Shown piece by piece: positions 1-7,768 of a stretch of DNA of 26,472 nt (position 1 is its first letter; the number at the start of each line of letters is the position of its first letter). The position numbers and the translations under genes are program-made. The notes beneath the pieces are model-generated. The model saw only the letters and a program-made list of their open reading frames with translations. It had not been told where the DNA came from and made no database searches. Source of the DNA: an uncultured Chiayiivirga sp. (GTDB taxonomy: Bacteria > Pseudomonadota > Gammaproteobacteria > Xanthomonadales > Xanthomonadaceae); NCBI GenBank assembly GCA_934525595.1, contig CAKSZJ010000032.1, positions 1 to 26,472 of the forward strand, in the 5' to 3' direction.

Positions 1-292
1 CCGGCACAAAGCAAACAGAATGAAAGTAAGCGACTAGCTGCATGAAATCAGGCGACAACTATCTTGACACGCACCGGTGGCAGGCCGGTTTGACAAACCC
101 GAAACGCTCTCGCATCGTAGCTTCGGGGAATCATTTGGGGCGCATGCGATGCCATATCGCGGGATCATTTCGCAGGGGGCCGGCAAAACGAAACCAAGGG
201 AGCCTGCCCTGAAGCTGGTTGTCGGATCTGTGCGCGTCGTCCGTCTCATGGGGGAGTCGGACCCTTCCCACCTTTCCATATAGGAGTATCGA
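1..292. other. Left-edge non-coding region upstream of the serpin gene
   Basis: I see no convincing gene here; the short open frames are on the opposite strand of the serpin or lack a ribosome site. Two TTGACA hexamers (64-69 and 90-95) could be -35 boxes, but neither has a good -10 hexamer 16-18 bases downstream, so I do not call a promoter. The last bases hold the serpin ribosome site AGGAG at 282-286. Confidence 0.4.
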
Positions 293-1771
293 GTGAACAG
301 ATCCCTGTTCTTTGTGCTGGCGGCTGCGCTGGGGATGTCGCCCCAGGTGCAGGCATCCATTCCTTCCGGGGCAGCCGCCAGTTCAGACGAAACTGCCCCT
401 GCCCTCTCCGTCCCTCCCATCGCGGAGGTGAAAGCCGAGGCCACAGAAGCGGCAGCAATCGCTGCTCAAGCCGATGTCAGCACTACTGCCGACATCGCCT
501 CTCCGGAACCTGAGGCAACGCCGGAGCCCTCCCCGACGAACGACGATGCTCAGGCGAAAACGGTGGCCGAGGTAGAGACAACTCCCAAGGCACCCGCTTT
601 GCCGCCCAGTGACCAGGATTCCGCCGCGCCGGAATCGTCCGCGCTTCCCTTGAGCGCAGATGCGCTGGCGCATGCAGCAAATACGGCAGAGGCAGTCAAT
701 CCCTTCGGCCTGAAAGTGCTTTCGGAAAGTCTGGCACTCTCCCCCAAAGACAATCATCTGGTATCGCCACTGAGTCTGGCGACGGCATTGGGCCTGCTGG
801 CCGAAGGTGCCGCAGGTGACACGTTGGCGCTACTGCGTGCCGAACTCGGCCTGGAAGCAGAAGGGCTTGCACCAAGCGACCTGGGATCATTGGGCCAGGT
901 GCTGGCCGATACCGCCGGCATCGCCGATTTCCGCACGGCGCAGGGCATCTGGCTGGCTGTCGATCTGACCCCGCAGGCCACATTCATCGCTGCCGGGCGG
1001 GAACAGTTCGCCGCCGAAGTGGAGGCGGTGGATTTTGCCGATCCCGGAACATTGGAACGACTCAACGGCTGGTTCTCCGAACGCACCGGCGGGTTGATCG
1101 ACCCGATGTTCGCACGCCTGGATGACGCCACCCGCTTCGTGCTGGGCAATGCCTTGTACTTCAAGGCCGCCTGGCAACAGCCTTTCGATCCGGCACAGAC
1201 CCGCCCCGCTCCGTTCCACACACCTGCGGGAACGCAGGAGGTATCGACCCTGCACGGCAACCTGTCGGGCTTGGCGTACCGTGAGGAAAATGGCGCGCAA
1301 GCAGTTCGCCTGCCGTTCCAGGATGGCGATTTCGAATTGATCGTACTGTTGCCCGACACAGGACAACCCCTGGCCGGGCTGTTGTCACCCGAGGCGTTGC
1401 CGCCATGGCTACGGCGCGGCGGCTGGGAAGTGCGGTCGGTGAACCTGGCATTGCCCAAGCTGGATCTGTCTGTTGGCGGGGATGCTTCGGAGGCATTGCG
1501 CAAGGCGGGTCTGGCGGCACTGTTCGCCAAGGCGGACCTGAGCCGGCTGGCGAAAGAACCGCTTGCAGTGGATCAGGTCGTCCATAAGGTGGCTTTGAAG
1601 CTGGATGAACAAGGTGCCGAAGCAGCAGCTGCCACGGCAGTGCTGGGCGTGCGCTCGGCGGCACCCATGAAGCCGGCGGTATCGCTGACGGTGGATCGCC
1701 CGTTCGTCATCGCCATACGTCACAACGCCACTGGGGCGCTGGTGCTGGCCGGCGTGATCCAGAGTCCCTAG
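293..1771 (+). CDS. Exported serpin (serine/cysteine protease inhibitor)
   Basis: Secreted serpin, a suicide inhibitor of serine or caspase-like proteases. The start is GTG at 293, with AGGAG six bases upstream. Residues 1-21 are a signal peptide (LFFVLAAALGMSPQVQA). Residues 22-130 are an Ala/Pro/Glu-rich linker absent from typical serpins of about 380 residues. The serpin fold follows. The strand motif VLGNALYFKAAW is present, and LTVDRPFVIAI (465-475) fits the serpin signature. The hinge EQGAEAAAATAV (439-450) has the small residues needed for loop insertion, so it should be inhibitory. The best scissile-bond candidate is Arg454-Ser455 (GVR/SAAP), though Met459-Lys460 is possible because the loop length is ambiguous. 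An Arg at P1 suits trypsin-like proteases and metacaspases; a trypsin and eight caspases follow downstream. It is separated from the next gene by 172 bases, so co-transcription is uncertain. Confidence 0.93.
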   Translation: MNRSLFFVLAAALGMSPQVQASIPSGAAASSDETAPALSVPPIAEVKAEATEAAAIAAQADVSTTADIASPEPEATPEPSPTNDDAQAKTVAEVETTPKAPALPPSDQDSAAPESSALPLSADALAHAANTAEAVNPFGLKVLSESLALSPKDNHLVSPLSLATALGLLAEGAAGDTLALLRAELGLEAEGLAPSDLGSLGQVLADTAGIADFRTAQGIWLAVDLTPQATFIAAGREQFAAEVEAVDFADPGTLERLNGWFSERTGGLIDPMFARLDDATRFVLGNALYFKAAWQQPFDPAQTRPAPFHTPAGTQEVSTLHGNLSGLAYREENGAQAVRLPFQDGDFELIVLLPDTGQPLAGLLSPEALPPWLRRGGWEVRSVNLALPKLDLSVGGDASEALRKAGLAALFAKADLSRLAKEPLAVDQVVHKVALKLDEQGAEAAAATAVLGVRSAAPMKPAVSLTVDRPFVIAIRHNATGALVLAGVIQSP

Positions 1772-1943
1772 AAAAAAGACGTTGCCGAGGCGAATCGGAG
1801 GTGTCGGATTTTCAGGGCATGTCCGTCCAATGAAACACACCCCGGCAATGATGCACGGGGCAACTCGATCCAGCCTGCCGCTCATACGCTGAACCGCTCA
1901 ATCCACCCTGAAACAGACACCTATCACCAAAGGAATCGACACC

Positions 1944-3128
1944 ATGTATGCACTCAAGACCCTGACCGGCAGCCTGATCGTTGCACTGGCACTGTCGACC
2001 GCCGCCCACGCAGAAGGCGCAGCGGATACCCGCAACCTGACCGCCAAACAGGTCGAAGTAGTAAATGCCGTCACCGCTGATCGTTCGATCAAGGTCGATG
2101 CCTGGCTGGATCGCGCCGATGGCCTGTATCAGGACAAGGAAGCCGTTTCGGTTCAGGTACGGCTGGACACTGCCGCCTACGTGACATTGATCAATGTCAA
2201 CGCGAAGGGAGAAGCCAATGTCATCTTCCCCAACCAGTTCGTGACCAACAATTACCTCTCGGCCAACGTCACCCACGCCATCCCTGGTGCCGGAGCCACC
2301 TACAAGCTGGAGGTCAGCCCGCCCTATGGCGGCAACGTACTGAAAGTCATTGCCAGCAGTTCGCCAACCCCGGTGTTCAGCCGTGCAGAGTTGGGCACCA
2401 CCGGGCCGTTCCCGGCAGTGACGGGTGGCGTGGATGCGCTGCTGGGCAGGCTTGGCAAGACCATTACGGCAGTTGCAGCGCCGGCAGCACCCGCACAACC
2501 GGCAACGGCTGCTCCGGCAGTGCGTCAGGGCCATGCCGAGAAAGTATGGGCCGTGGTGCCTTCACGCACCGGGCAAGCCCCGATTGCGCAGCCGACAGCG
2601 CCTCAAGTCGTCACCACCACAACCACGACCACTACCACGACGGTTAGCGATGCATCAGCCCCGGTGGCGGCTCCGGCCGTGTCGCCTACTTTGCCGGCAA
2701 CAGTGAGTCGTTCCGACTTCGGCCTGGTGCTGGAAGCCGACAAGACCAGCTATACCCAGGGCAACCGCATCCAGGTACGAGCCACCAGCGAGAAGAATTG
2801 CAGTCTGGTGCTGTTGGATGTGGCCCCGGATGGCAGCTACACCGTGTTGTTGCCCAATGCGGTGAGCGGCGACACCTGGCTCTCGGCAGGCAAGACCGCC
2901 TTCCTGGCCAGTGCCGACAGCAAGCTGGATTTGACCGCAGGTGTCGTGGGTGGCCATGCGCTGGTCGGCATCTGCTCGGCACGCCGCACCCTGGGCCAGT
3001 TCCTGTTCGGTCGCACCGACGGGCGCACCTCGGCCACGGTTCGCCCGCCCAGCCTGGAAGAAGTGCTGGCCAAGCAGCCGCAGGGCGATGTGGCACGCAC
3101 CCATCTGAACTACGTCGTCACTCCGTAA
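1944..3128 (+). CDS. Exported protein with two DUF4384 domains
   Basis: The signal peptide is residues 1-23 (cleavage after AAHA). Two DUF4384-type domains follow, at about 47-138 and 259-345. Each shows the family pattern: a 'Y..g..v.v.v' strand, a 'l.nv...G...v.fPN' strand (NVNAKGEANVIFPN; DVAPDGSYTVLLPN) and a final strand before 'I.SS' or 'GICS'. They are joined by a Pro/Ala linker containing ten consecutive threonines (224-233, encoded by an ACN run near 2610-2640). DUF4384 is a beta-sandwich of unknown function often attached to bacterial caspases and kinases; here a metacaspase at 9373 carries one. The start has AAAGGA upstream. The OmpA gene begins 25 bases after the stop, so the two are probably one operon. 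The role is probably ligand or partner recognition in the periplasm (inference). Confidence 0.85.
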   Translation: MYALKTLTGSLIVALALSTAAHAEGAADTRNLTAKQVEVVNAVTADRSIKVDAWLDRADGLYQDKEAVSVQVRLDTAAYVTLINVNAKGEANVIFPNQFVTNNYLSANVTHAIPGAGATYKLEVSPPYGGNVLKVIASSSPTPVFSRAELGTTGPFPAVTGGVDALLGRLGKTITAVAAPAAPAQPATAAPAVRQGHAEKVWAVVPSRTGQAPIAQPTAPQVVTTTTTTTTTTVSDASAPVAAPAVSPTLPATVSRSDFGLVLEADKTSYTQGNRIQVRATSEKNCSLVLLDVAPDGSYTVLLPNAVSGDTWLSAGKTAFLASADSKLDLTAGVVGGHALVGICSARRTLGQFLFGRTDGRTSATVRPPSLEEVLAKQPQGDVARTHLNYVVTP

Positions 3129-3153
3129 CCTGACGGCCGAAAGGAGACTTCCC

Positions 3154-3675
3154 ATGAAGCGATTGATGCGAACTGCCCTGGCCCTGGCCTTGGCATTGAC
3201 TGGCCTGATGGCGCTGCCGGCAGCAGCCCAGGACACCCGGCTGCGTGCCGAGCTGGGCGAAAACGTGGATGCCCGCACCTTGATCGAATCACTCTCGCGG
3301 CAGGCCCCGTCGGATGCCCGCTCGGGCAGCCTGGCGGAAATCAGCGTGGCACTGCCCGTGCATTTCGATTTTGCCTCCGCCAGGCTCACGGCGGCAGGTC
3401 AGACCCTGCTGAAAGTGGTGGCCGCCGCATTGAACGATCCCGCCCTGATCGGCCACGCCTTTCTGGTCGAAGGCCATACCGACTCGGTGGGCAACGATCA
3501 GGCCAACCTCAAACTGTCGATCCAGCGTGCCGAAGCCGCACGCCAGTTCCTGATCGCCCAGGGCGTGGATGACGCACGGCTGACCACGGCCGGTTACGGC
3601 GAACTGCGGCTGATTCCCGGCGTGCCCGGCGCCGATGCCCGGCAGCGCCGGGTCGAGTTGGTGCGGCTGCCATGA
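3154..3675 (+). CDS. OmpA-family periplasmic protein
   Basis: Short protein of 173 residues with a signal peptide (1-25, cleaved after PAAA) and a single C-terminal OmpA domain (about 65-172). The domain shows the strand LPVHFDFASARLT, then EGHTDSVGNDQANLKLSIQRA. Asp110 and Arg125 are the pair that in this family binds diaminopimelate of peptidoglycan. There is no beta-barrel or lipobox, so it is a soluble or cell-wall-bound module. AAGGAG at 3141-3146 sets the start. The stop overlaps the next start (ATGA at 3672), implying translational coupling to the DUF4384-like protein. A second OmpA protein occupies the same relation to a metacaspase at 6791-9312, so wall anchoring may be a recurring part of this cluster (inference). 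Confidence 0.9.
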   Translation: MKRLMRTALALALALTGLMALPAAAQDTRLRAELGENVDARTLIESLSRQAPSDARSGSLAEISVALPVHFDFASARLTAAGQTLLKVVAAALNDPALIGHAFLVEGHTDSVGNDQANLKLSIQRAEAARQFLIAQGVDDARLTTAGYGELRLIPGVPGADARQRRVELVRLP

Positions 3676-4319
3676 GCGCGTGCAGAACGGGAGCACTTTG
3701 GGCGGCGCTCAGCACAGCCATGCTGATCGCCTCCCCGGTATCGGCAGGCGAGAGCACACACCTGCCACAGCGGGTCCGCAGCGTGGAAGTTGAACCCAAC
3801 CAATCGCTGCCCGGCGCGAATCTGAAGCTTCGCCTGCATGCACTCGGAGAACGGCGTACTCGCAGCGCCGACGGAGACAGTCGATTCGCTCGAACAGGCC
3901 GCATCAGCGATGCGGAAATCCTCGCCAACGGGCAACGCGTGGAAATCTGCTTTGAAGCGGCCAAGGACGGTTATGTCACGGTCTGGAGCGACAACCTGGT
4001 GGATGCCCCCAGCCTGATCTATCCCAACGCCCGAAGTGGCCACGGCACCAGCCCTCGCGCTGCAAAAGTCATCGGCGGGGAGGAAGTCTGCATCGGGGAC
4101 AAAGGCCCGCCGGAGGAGCTGTTTGATCTGGTAGTCAGGATCAAGTCTCACTCGAAAATGGGTCAGTTGCACGTGAACTGGACACCGACGGAGTCCGAGC
4201 AGGTCTCCCAGGACGAATACGTGCGCGTCGTTCACCCGGACGACAAGCGCAGCCTATCGCGCTCGGCAGCCAGGACGAACATCGCCAATGCCACGATCAC
4301 CTACACCATTGCCGACTAG
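3672..4319 (+). CDS. Exported DUF4384-like protein
   Basis: Protein of 215 residues with a signal peptide (about 1-25, ending SPVSA). The central region (about 85-165) has features of a divergent DUF4384 domain: 'icFeA..dGYVTVWSD' (92-107), then 'SLIYPNARSG' (114-123), then an 'E.vci' strand. The flanks (26-80 and 170-215) match nothing I recognise. It overlaps the OmpA stop by four bases and the trypsin-like gene starts 10 bases after its stop, so it sits in the middle of a tight operon. It may be a recognition or assembly partner for the exported proteases. The domain assignment is by motif only and is less secure than for the gene at 1944. Confidence 0.75.
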   Translation: MSACRTGALWAALSTAMLIASPVSAGESTHLPQRVRSVEVEPNQSLPGANLKLRLHALGERRTRSADGDSRFARTGRISDAEILANGQRVEICFEAAKDGYVTVWSDNLVDAPSLIYPNARSGHGTSPRAAKVIGGEEVCIGDKGPPEELFDLVVRIKSHSKMGQLHVNWTPTESEQVSQDEYVRVVHPDDKRSLSRSAARTNIANATITYTIAD

Positions 4320-4329
4320 GGGGAACACC

Positions 4330-5211
4330 ATGAAACACCATGCCCTGCTGCTCATCGCCGCCCTGGCGGGCACCAGCCTCGCTCACGCAAAAGAGATCAC
4401 CTGCCTGGAAGATGCAAACGCGGGCAATCGAGTGGCGCGCATCGTTGGCGGAACAGATGTCACCCCGGATGTATCGGGCTGGCAGGTATCGCTGCAAATC
4501 GACGGCAGCCACTTCTGCGGCGGTTCCGTGATCGACCCCGCAGGCCATTGGGTACTGACCGCCGCACACTGCATCATCCCGAATATCGGCTCCGACATGC
4601 CGGGGCCGCACTTCAAGGTAGAGCATCGCAGCCAGGTGCTGGGGCGTGGCACGGTACAGCAGGTTGCGCAGATCGAGCGTCACCCCGACTGGAACGGCAA
4701 GTACAGGGAAGGCAACGACATTGCCTTGCTGAAACTGGCCGCACCGCTGGATGTCAGTCCGCGCGTGGAAGGCGGCGCGCCATACCGCAACGTGGTGCTG
4801 CGACAGACCCCGGAAGGCCGCAACGCCGCGATGCGCCGCGGCGATGTGTGCACCACCGTGACCGGCTGGGGCAGCACGGAGCCGGTACGCGCGGTAAAGC
4901 AACACAGGAGCGGCACGCGCAGCCTCCCAGCCCGCTTGCAGAAGGTGACGTTGCCGCTGGTCTCCAAAGAAGCTTGCCTCGCCGCCTACGGGCAGATTGG
5001 CAAGGACCAGATCTGCGCCGGCTATGCAGAGGGCAACAAGGATTCCTGCCAGGGCGACAGCGGCGGTCCGTTGGTAGTGCTGACCGGCGGGCAATACCGG
5101 CAAATGGGCGTGGTGAGCTGGGGTGAGGGCTGCGCCGCAGCGAATGCCTACGGCGTATACACCGATGTGACCTATCACGCTGATTGGATCAGGCAGGTCA
5201 CGGGGCTGTAG
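4330..5211 (+). CDS. Secreted trypsin-like serine protease (S1 family zymogen)
   Basis: Chymotrypsin-fold endopeptidase. The start is ATG 4330, after AGGGGGAACACC; an in-frame ATG at 4288 lies inside the previous gene and lacks a signal sequence. The signal peptide is 1-20, followed by a short propeptide (21-37) with the activation site Arg37/IVGG. The triad is His80 (LTAAHC), Asp130 (NDIALLKL) and Ser244 (GDSGGP). Asp238, six residues before Ser244, is the S1-pocket Asp that gives Arg/Lys specificity. The usual cysteine pairs are present (HFCGG/AAHC; DSC/GCA). The mature domain is about 256 residues, slightly long because of an Arg-rich insert at about 183-202 (between GWGSTEP and KVTLPL). 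It lies 10 bases after the DUF4384-like gene and 33 before a caspase gene. Activation needs cleavage after Arg, which metacaspase-type proteases can do, and the serpin at 293 is a plausible inhibitor (both inference). Confidence 0.95.
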   Translation: MKHHALLLIAALAGTSLAHAKEITCLEDANAGNRVARIVGGTDVTPDVSGWQVSLQIDGSHFCGGSVIDPAGHWVLTAAHCIIPNIGSDMPGPHFKVEHRSQVLGRGTVQQVAQIERHPDWNGKYREGNDIALLKLAAPLDVSPRVEGGAPYRNVVLRQTPEGRNAAMRRGDVCTTVTGWGSTEPVRAVKQHRSGTRSLPARLQKVTLPLVSKEACLAAYGQIGKDQICAGYAEGNKDSCQGDSGGPLVVLTGGQYRQMGVVSWGEGCAAANAYGVYTDVTYHADWIRQVTGL

Positions 5212-5244
5212 GCACGCCGCAAACAGGCGTATGGGGGATAAGCA

Positions 5245-6504
5245 ATGCGATTGAACACGATGACGTGGGCGGGCCTGCTGGCCGCTCTACTGCTGGCCAG
5301 CGGTGTGCATGCAGCGGAGAAAGTGGCGCTCGTAATCGGCAACGCCAAGTACCAGCACACCACCACGCTGGCCAATCCGGTGAACGATGCCCGCGACATC
5401 GCCGCCGCCCTGCGCAACGCCGGTTTTGCGGTGGAGCCGGTGGTGGAAAACGCCGACAAGGCACGCCTGCAAGCCGCATTGGCCGCCTTTGCCGACAAGG
5501 CCCATGGTGCGCGGCAGGCGCTGGTGTACTACGCCGGCCACGGCATCGAGGCGGCGGGCGAGAACTACCTGGTGCCGGTGGACGCTCCCCTGCGCAACGA
5601 GCGCACCGTGAGTCTGGAAGCGGTGAAGCTGAGCGACGTGCTGGCCGTGGTATCCAGCGCCGGGCAACTGGGTCTGGTGGTGCTCGATGCCTGCCGCGAC
5701 AACCCGCTGGCAGCACGGATGCAACGCATCGACGCCACCCGCTCGGCCACGCGCGGGCTGGGGCCGCCAGGCGAACCGGGCGGCAACCTGATGGTGGTAT
5801 ATGCAGCGGAAGCGGGGCGTGTTGCTGCCGATGGTGCAGGCCGCAACAGCCCGTTCACCCAGGCTGTACTCGGCGCATTGAACGCACCGCCGATGGAAGT
5901 ACGCCAGTTCTGGGGCCACGTACGCGATCAGGTATTCCGCAGCACCGGCGGTGCGCAGCGCCCCTTCACCTACGGCAGCCTGGGGGGTGAGGCGATCTAT
6001 CTCGCTGGCAGAGGGGTAATGATCCAGCAACCACAACCCGCAGGCTCGGTCGCCCTGACACATATAGATGAATCTGCCAATACCAACTTGCGACCTGTCG
6101 CTACCTTCACATCATCCGGCGTTTATCATTTTTCCAGCATTGCACCCGGCGTGCTTCGAGACAATCGGACAGGCCGAGAGTGGACCCAGAGCGACAGCGG
6201 CTATGGGATGTCAAAGAAGTCCGCCACTGCTTATTGCAATACACTGTCGATTGATGGCTCCGGCTGGCGACTACCATCCGTAGCGGAACTAAAATCAATT
6301 TACGATCAATCCGAACGCCATTCTGTCGAGTGTGGCGACGACATATGTGGTGTAACCAAGTTGTTCCGCTTGTCATCGTGGGCAGTAATAAGCAATGGAG
6401 ATGGCGGATTCTTGTTTTCGGATTCTGTCTGCTTGCAAGACGGATCTTTATGTGGCCCGTTCAAATCCGAAAAACGGGTTCTGTGCACCCGAAATCCAAG
6501 ATGA
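5245..6504 (+). CDS. Exported caspase-family protease with C-terminal DUF1566/Lcl domain
   Basis: The start has GGGGGATAAGCA just upstream. The signal peptide is 1-23. The caspase (peptidase C14) domain is about 25-255. It has the first strand KVALVIGNAKY, catalytic His99 in YYAGHGIE, catalytic Cys150 in VVLDACRDNP, and a 'GRNSPFTQAVLGAL' p10-like segment. After a linker, residues 303-419 form a DUF1566/Lcl-type domain (TGREWTQSDSG, then GWRLPSVAELKSIYD, ending VLCTRN), a lectin-like fold that often binds ligands. Base composition drops sharply at the linker: 42 of 60 bases are G or C at 5641-5700, against 30, 30 and 28 of 60 in the lines from 6241 to 6420. The C-terminal domain therefore looks recently acquired. 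It is the last gene of the 1944-6504 group. Confidence 0.92.
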   Translation: MRLNTMTWAGLLAALLLASGVHAAEKVALVIGNAKYQHTTTLANPVNDARDIAAALRNAGFAVEPVVENADKARLQAALAAFADKAHGARQALVYYAGHGIEAAGENYLVPVDAPLRNERTVSLEAVKLSDVLAVVSSAGQLGLVVLDACRDNPLAARMQRIDATRSATRGLGPPGEPGGNLMVVYAAEAGRVAADGAGRNSPFTQAVLGALNAPPMEVRQFWGHVRDQVFRSTGGAQRPFTYGSLGGEAIYLAGRGVMIQQPQPAGSVALTHIDESANTNLRPVATFTSSGVYHFSSIAPGVLRDNRTGREWTQSDSGYGMSKKSATAYCNTLSIDGSGWRLPSVAELKSIYDQSERHSVECGDDICGVTKLFRLSSWAVISNGDGGFLFSDSVCLQDGSLCGPFKSEKRVLCTRNPR

Positions 6505-6524
6505 TATGTATCTAAAAGACCACG

Positions 6525-6536
6525 CAGTGCGCACTG
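6525..6536. repeat. 12-bp perfect palindrome in the 6505-6790 intergenic region
   Basis: CAGTGCGCACTG reads the same on both strands and lies 20 bases after a caspase stop codon. It could be a dimeric regulator site or a weak hairpin; there is no T-run, so it is not a typical terminator. The rest of the 286-base gap before the OmpA gene holds no gene I can support. Its last bases carry the ribosome site AAGGGGA at 6774-6780. Confidence 0.35.
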
Positions 6537-6790
6537 AAATAGTGCCGCATAGACAATCGCAACACTTCATTCGGCGCAATTTCATTGCACCCTACCGGTG
6601 TTGCGCGATTTCAAAAACCTGCACCCAGCAGTTTTGAGGGGTGAGGGGCCATACCAAGGCTTCATCTGTCAGAAACAGCGGCCATGTCCGTCCCATCTCT
6701 GGCAACCATCGGCAGGCTGCTCCGGCCAGCAGGGTTTGGCATCAAGGCATCGCGCCTCATCGGCATGGATTTTAAGGGGAGACATGAAAC

Positions 6791-7768
6791 ATGACGCGAC
6801 AGGTGTTCTTTCGCGGTAAAGCACAGCGGTTGAGCGCAGTACTGGTGTTGATGGCAGCGGCATGCACAGGCTCCAACGCCCTGGCCAACGCCAGTTGCGC
6901 CGATCTGGCACGACAGGCGCTGGAACAGAGCGCAACGCCTTCGGCCCATGTGGCGGCATTGGTGCGCGAGGTGCCGGTCGATACCCCGCGTTCGCTGGAT
7001 TTGCGTCGCTGCCAGGTGCGCCTGCTGTTTCGCGAATGGCAGCTTCGCCGCGCCGATCGCGCCGCGCCGCCGGGCGAGGCGGATGTCCCGGTGCTGGAGG
7101 CGATGTTCCAGGCCTTCGCGTTCTGGCAGGTGCATGTCGCACTCGGCGATGCCCACAGCACGGCAGGCCGCCATGATGAGGCCGCCGAGCGCTACGGACT
7201 GGCGCTGGCCGCCATCGACGATGACATGTTGACCCCGGAAATCGTACCCGCCGAGCAGATCGAAGCGCTGTTTCAGAAGGCCCAGCAATCCAACCTGCTG
7301 GCGCAGCGCCATGTGCCCGTGCCCCGTCGGCGCAGCGACGGCAGCACCAGCGGCCTCCTGGCGCTGGGGATTCGCGGCTACAAGGTGCCTTCGGTGGCCT
7401 TGCCGATCCGCTTCGATTTCGATTCGGCCACGCTGACTGCCGATGGCCGCGCCAGTGCCGATGAACTGTTCGAAACCCTTGCGCGCGAGAAGCCGGCACA
7501 GATCACGCTGGCCGGGCATACCGACCGGACAGGTGATGCCGAATACAACCGACGCCTCTCCCTGCGCCGCGCCGAAGCACTGCGCGATTACCTGCGTGCA
7601 CGCGGCTTGCCGGAACCGGCCCAGGGCTATCGCCTGCTCGGGCTGGGCAAGGATTGCCCGTTCCGCTTCAGCGCCGGAGAGCCGACCGACCAGGCATTGG
7701 TGGATCAGGCCAACCGCCGCGTCCAGTACCTTCGGCGTTCGCCACCCACCGACGCAGGGTGCCCATGA
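6791..7768 (+). CDS. OmpA-family protein with helical N-terminal region
   Basis: Protein of 325 residues. The hydrophobic segment 12-33 ends in a signal cleavage site or a lipobox-like LMAAAC (Cys25), so it is periplasmic or possibly a lipoprotein. Residues 35-170 are helical, with one TPR-like stretch (VHVALGDAHSTAGRHDEAAERY, split around 116-135). The OmpA domain is about 200-318: PIRFDFDSATLT, then AGHTDRTGDAEYNRRLSLRRA. Asp245 and Arg260 are the expected peptidoglycan-contact residues. AAGGGGA at 6774-6780 favours ATG 6791 over an out-of-frame ATG at 6784. Its stop overlaps the start of the metacaspase gene (ATGA, 7765-7768), which implies coupled translation and perhaps anchoring of that protease at the wall (inference). 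Confidence 0.88.
   Translation: MTRQVFFRGKAQRLSAVLVLMAAACTGSNALANASCADLARQALEQSATPSAHVAALVREVPVDTPRSLDLRRCQVRLLFREWQLRRADRAAPPGEADVPVLEAMFQAFAFWQVHVALGDAHSTAGRHDEAAERYGLALAAIDDDMLTPEIVPAEQIEALFQKAQQSNLLAQRHVPVPRRRSDGSTSGLLALGIRGYKVPSVALPIRFDFDSATLTADGRASADELFETLAREKPAQITLAGHTDRTGDAEYNRRLSLRRAEALRDYLRARGLPEPAQGYRLLGLGKDCPFRFSAGEPTDQALVDQANRRVQYLRRSPPTDAGCP

Noticed and set aside
60..120. Promoter from TTGACA at 64-69 or 90-95
   Set aside because: No acceptable -10 hexamer at the right spacing, so the matches may be chance.
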